Below are positions 5,175 to 5,238 of a stretch of 5,238 nucleotides of DNA, piece after piece; the stretch's first letter is position 1, and every line of letters begins with the position of its first letter. Location of the stretch: NCBI GenBank assembly GCA_019247865.1, contig JAFBAJ010000180.1, positions 1 to 5,238 of the forward strand. Reading direction: 5' to 3'. This DNA is from Acidobacteriota bacterium (GTDB lineage: Bacteria > Acidobacteriota > Blastocatellia > Pyrinomonadales > Pyrinomonadaceae). The notes beneath the pieces were generated by a model, which did not search any database, had not been told where the DNA came from, and was given only the letters and a program-made list of their open reading frames with translations. The position numbers and the translations under genes were made by a program.

Positions 5175-5238
5175 TTATTCCGCTCCCGTGTCCGGCTGCA
5201 ATGGAGGCGCGACGCCCGCGTGGACGATGGCTGGCTCG
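5175..5238 (-). CDS. C-terminal end of an unidentified protein (enters from right edge)
   Basis: One minus-strand frame is open from the window edge for 20 codons and ends at TAA (5175-5177), reading EPAIVHAGVAPPLQPDTGAE. Fifteen of the 20 codons end in G or C, as expected for a gene of this GC-rich genome, and a strong terminator lies 57 bases further on, as expected after a last gene. The proline-rich, acidic tail looks like a disordered C-terminus and gives no family. The two other minus frames are also open for a similar length before stopping, but they give arginine- or serine-rich text, so this frame is preferred rather than proven. Confidence 0.45.
   Translation of the reverse strand, partial: EPAIVHAGVAPPLQPDTGAE

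Noticed and set aside
5169..5238. Plus-strand gene start at the right edge (MLLFRSRVRLQWRRDARV...), preceded by GGAAGGGC
   Set aside because: The Shine-Dalgarno match sits too close to the ATG and the product is arginine-rich. The minus-strand tail plus a minus-strand terminator is the better reading, though a Fur-type site upstream keeps this possibility alive.

Overview
The window looks like ordinary chromosomal DNA of a high-GC Gram-negative bacterium. The best guess is an acidobacterium of the Blastocatellia/Pyrinomonadaceae type. Three things point there: a secreted protein joining delta-60 repeats to tandem 'GDG..D.AVFRPSTGEW' repeats, a style common in that group; a DUF4142 protein beside a DUF2383 protein; and intergenic copies of 'GGCGCAAAG' and 'CTGAGGACAC'-type short repeats. 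The assignment rests on remembered family patterns, not on a search.

Every gene I can support lies on the minus strand, so transcription runs from right to left. At the right edge is the last 20 codons of an unidentified protein (stop at 5175-5177). A textbook Rho-independent terminator follows (5076-5117), with a perfect 7-1-7 Fur-box-like palindrome (5132-5146) between the stop and the terminator. Next is a rhomboid intramembrane serine protease (4156-4899) with its own probable terminator (4109-4146), then a DUF2383/PA2169-type four-helix-bundle protein (3612-4070), a 15-bp hairpin (3556-3589), and an exported, methionine-rich DUF4142 protein (2961-3509) followed by a perfect 13-bp hairpin (2897-2932). 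A large exported repeat protein follows (682-2757), with about seven delta-60 repeats and six FG-GAP/VCBS-like repeats. An imperfect palindromic dispersed repeat (594-652) separates it from queF (104-544), the nitrile reductase of queuosine biosynthesis. One base after queF, a small membrane protein begins and runs off the left edge (1-102).

The genes do not form one pathway. The strong hairpins between most of them suggest several short transcription units rather than a single operon. The only likely translationally coupled pair is queF and the edge gene. DUF4142 and DUF2383 are both small helical-bundle families often linked to stress, so that pair may be functionally related.

I see no clear undescribed multi-gene system. 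The points most worth a second look are the Fur-box-like palindrome beside a strong terminator, the methionine richness of the DUF4142 protein, the two-propeller-like architecture of the 691-residue protein, and the dispersed repeats that sit at gene-control positions.
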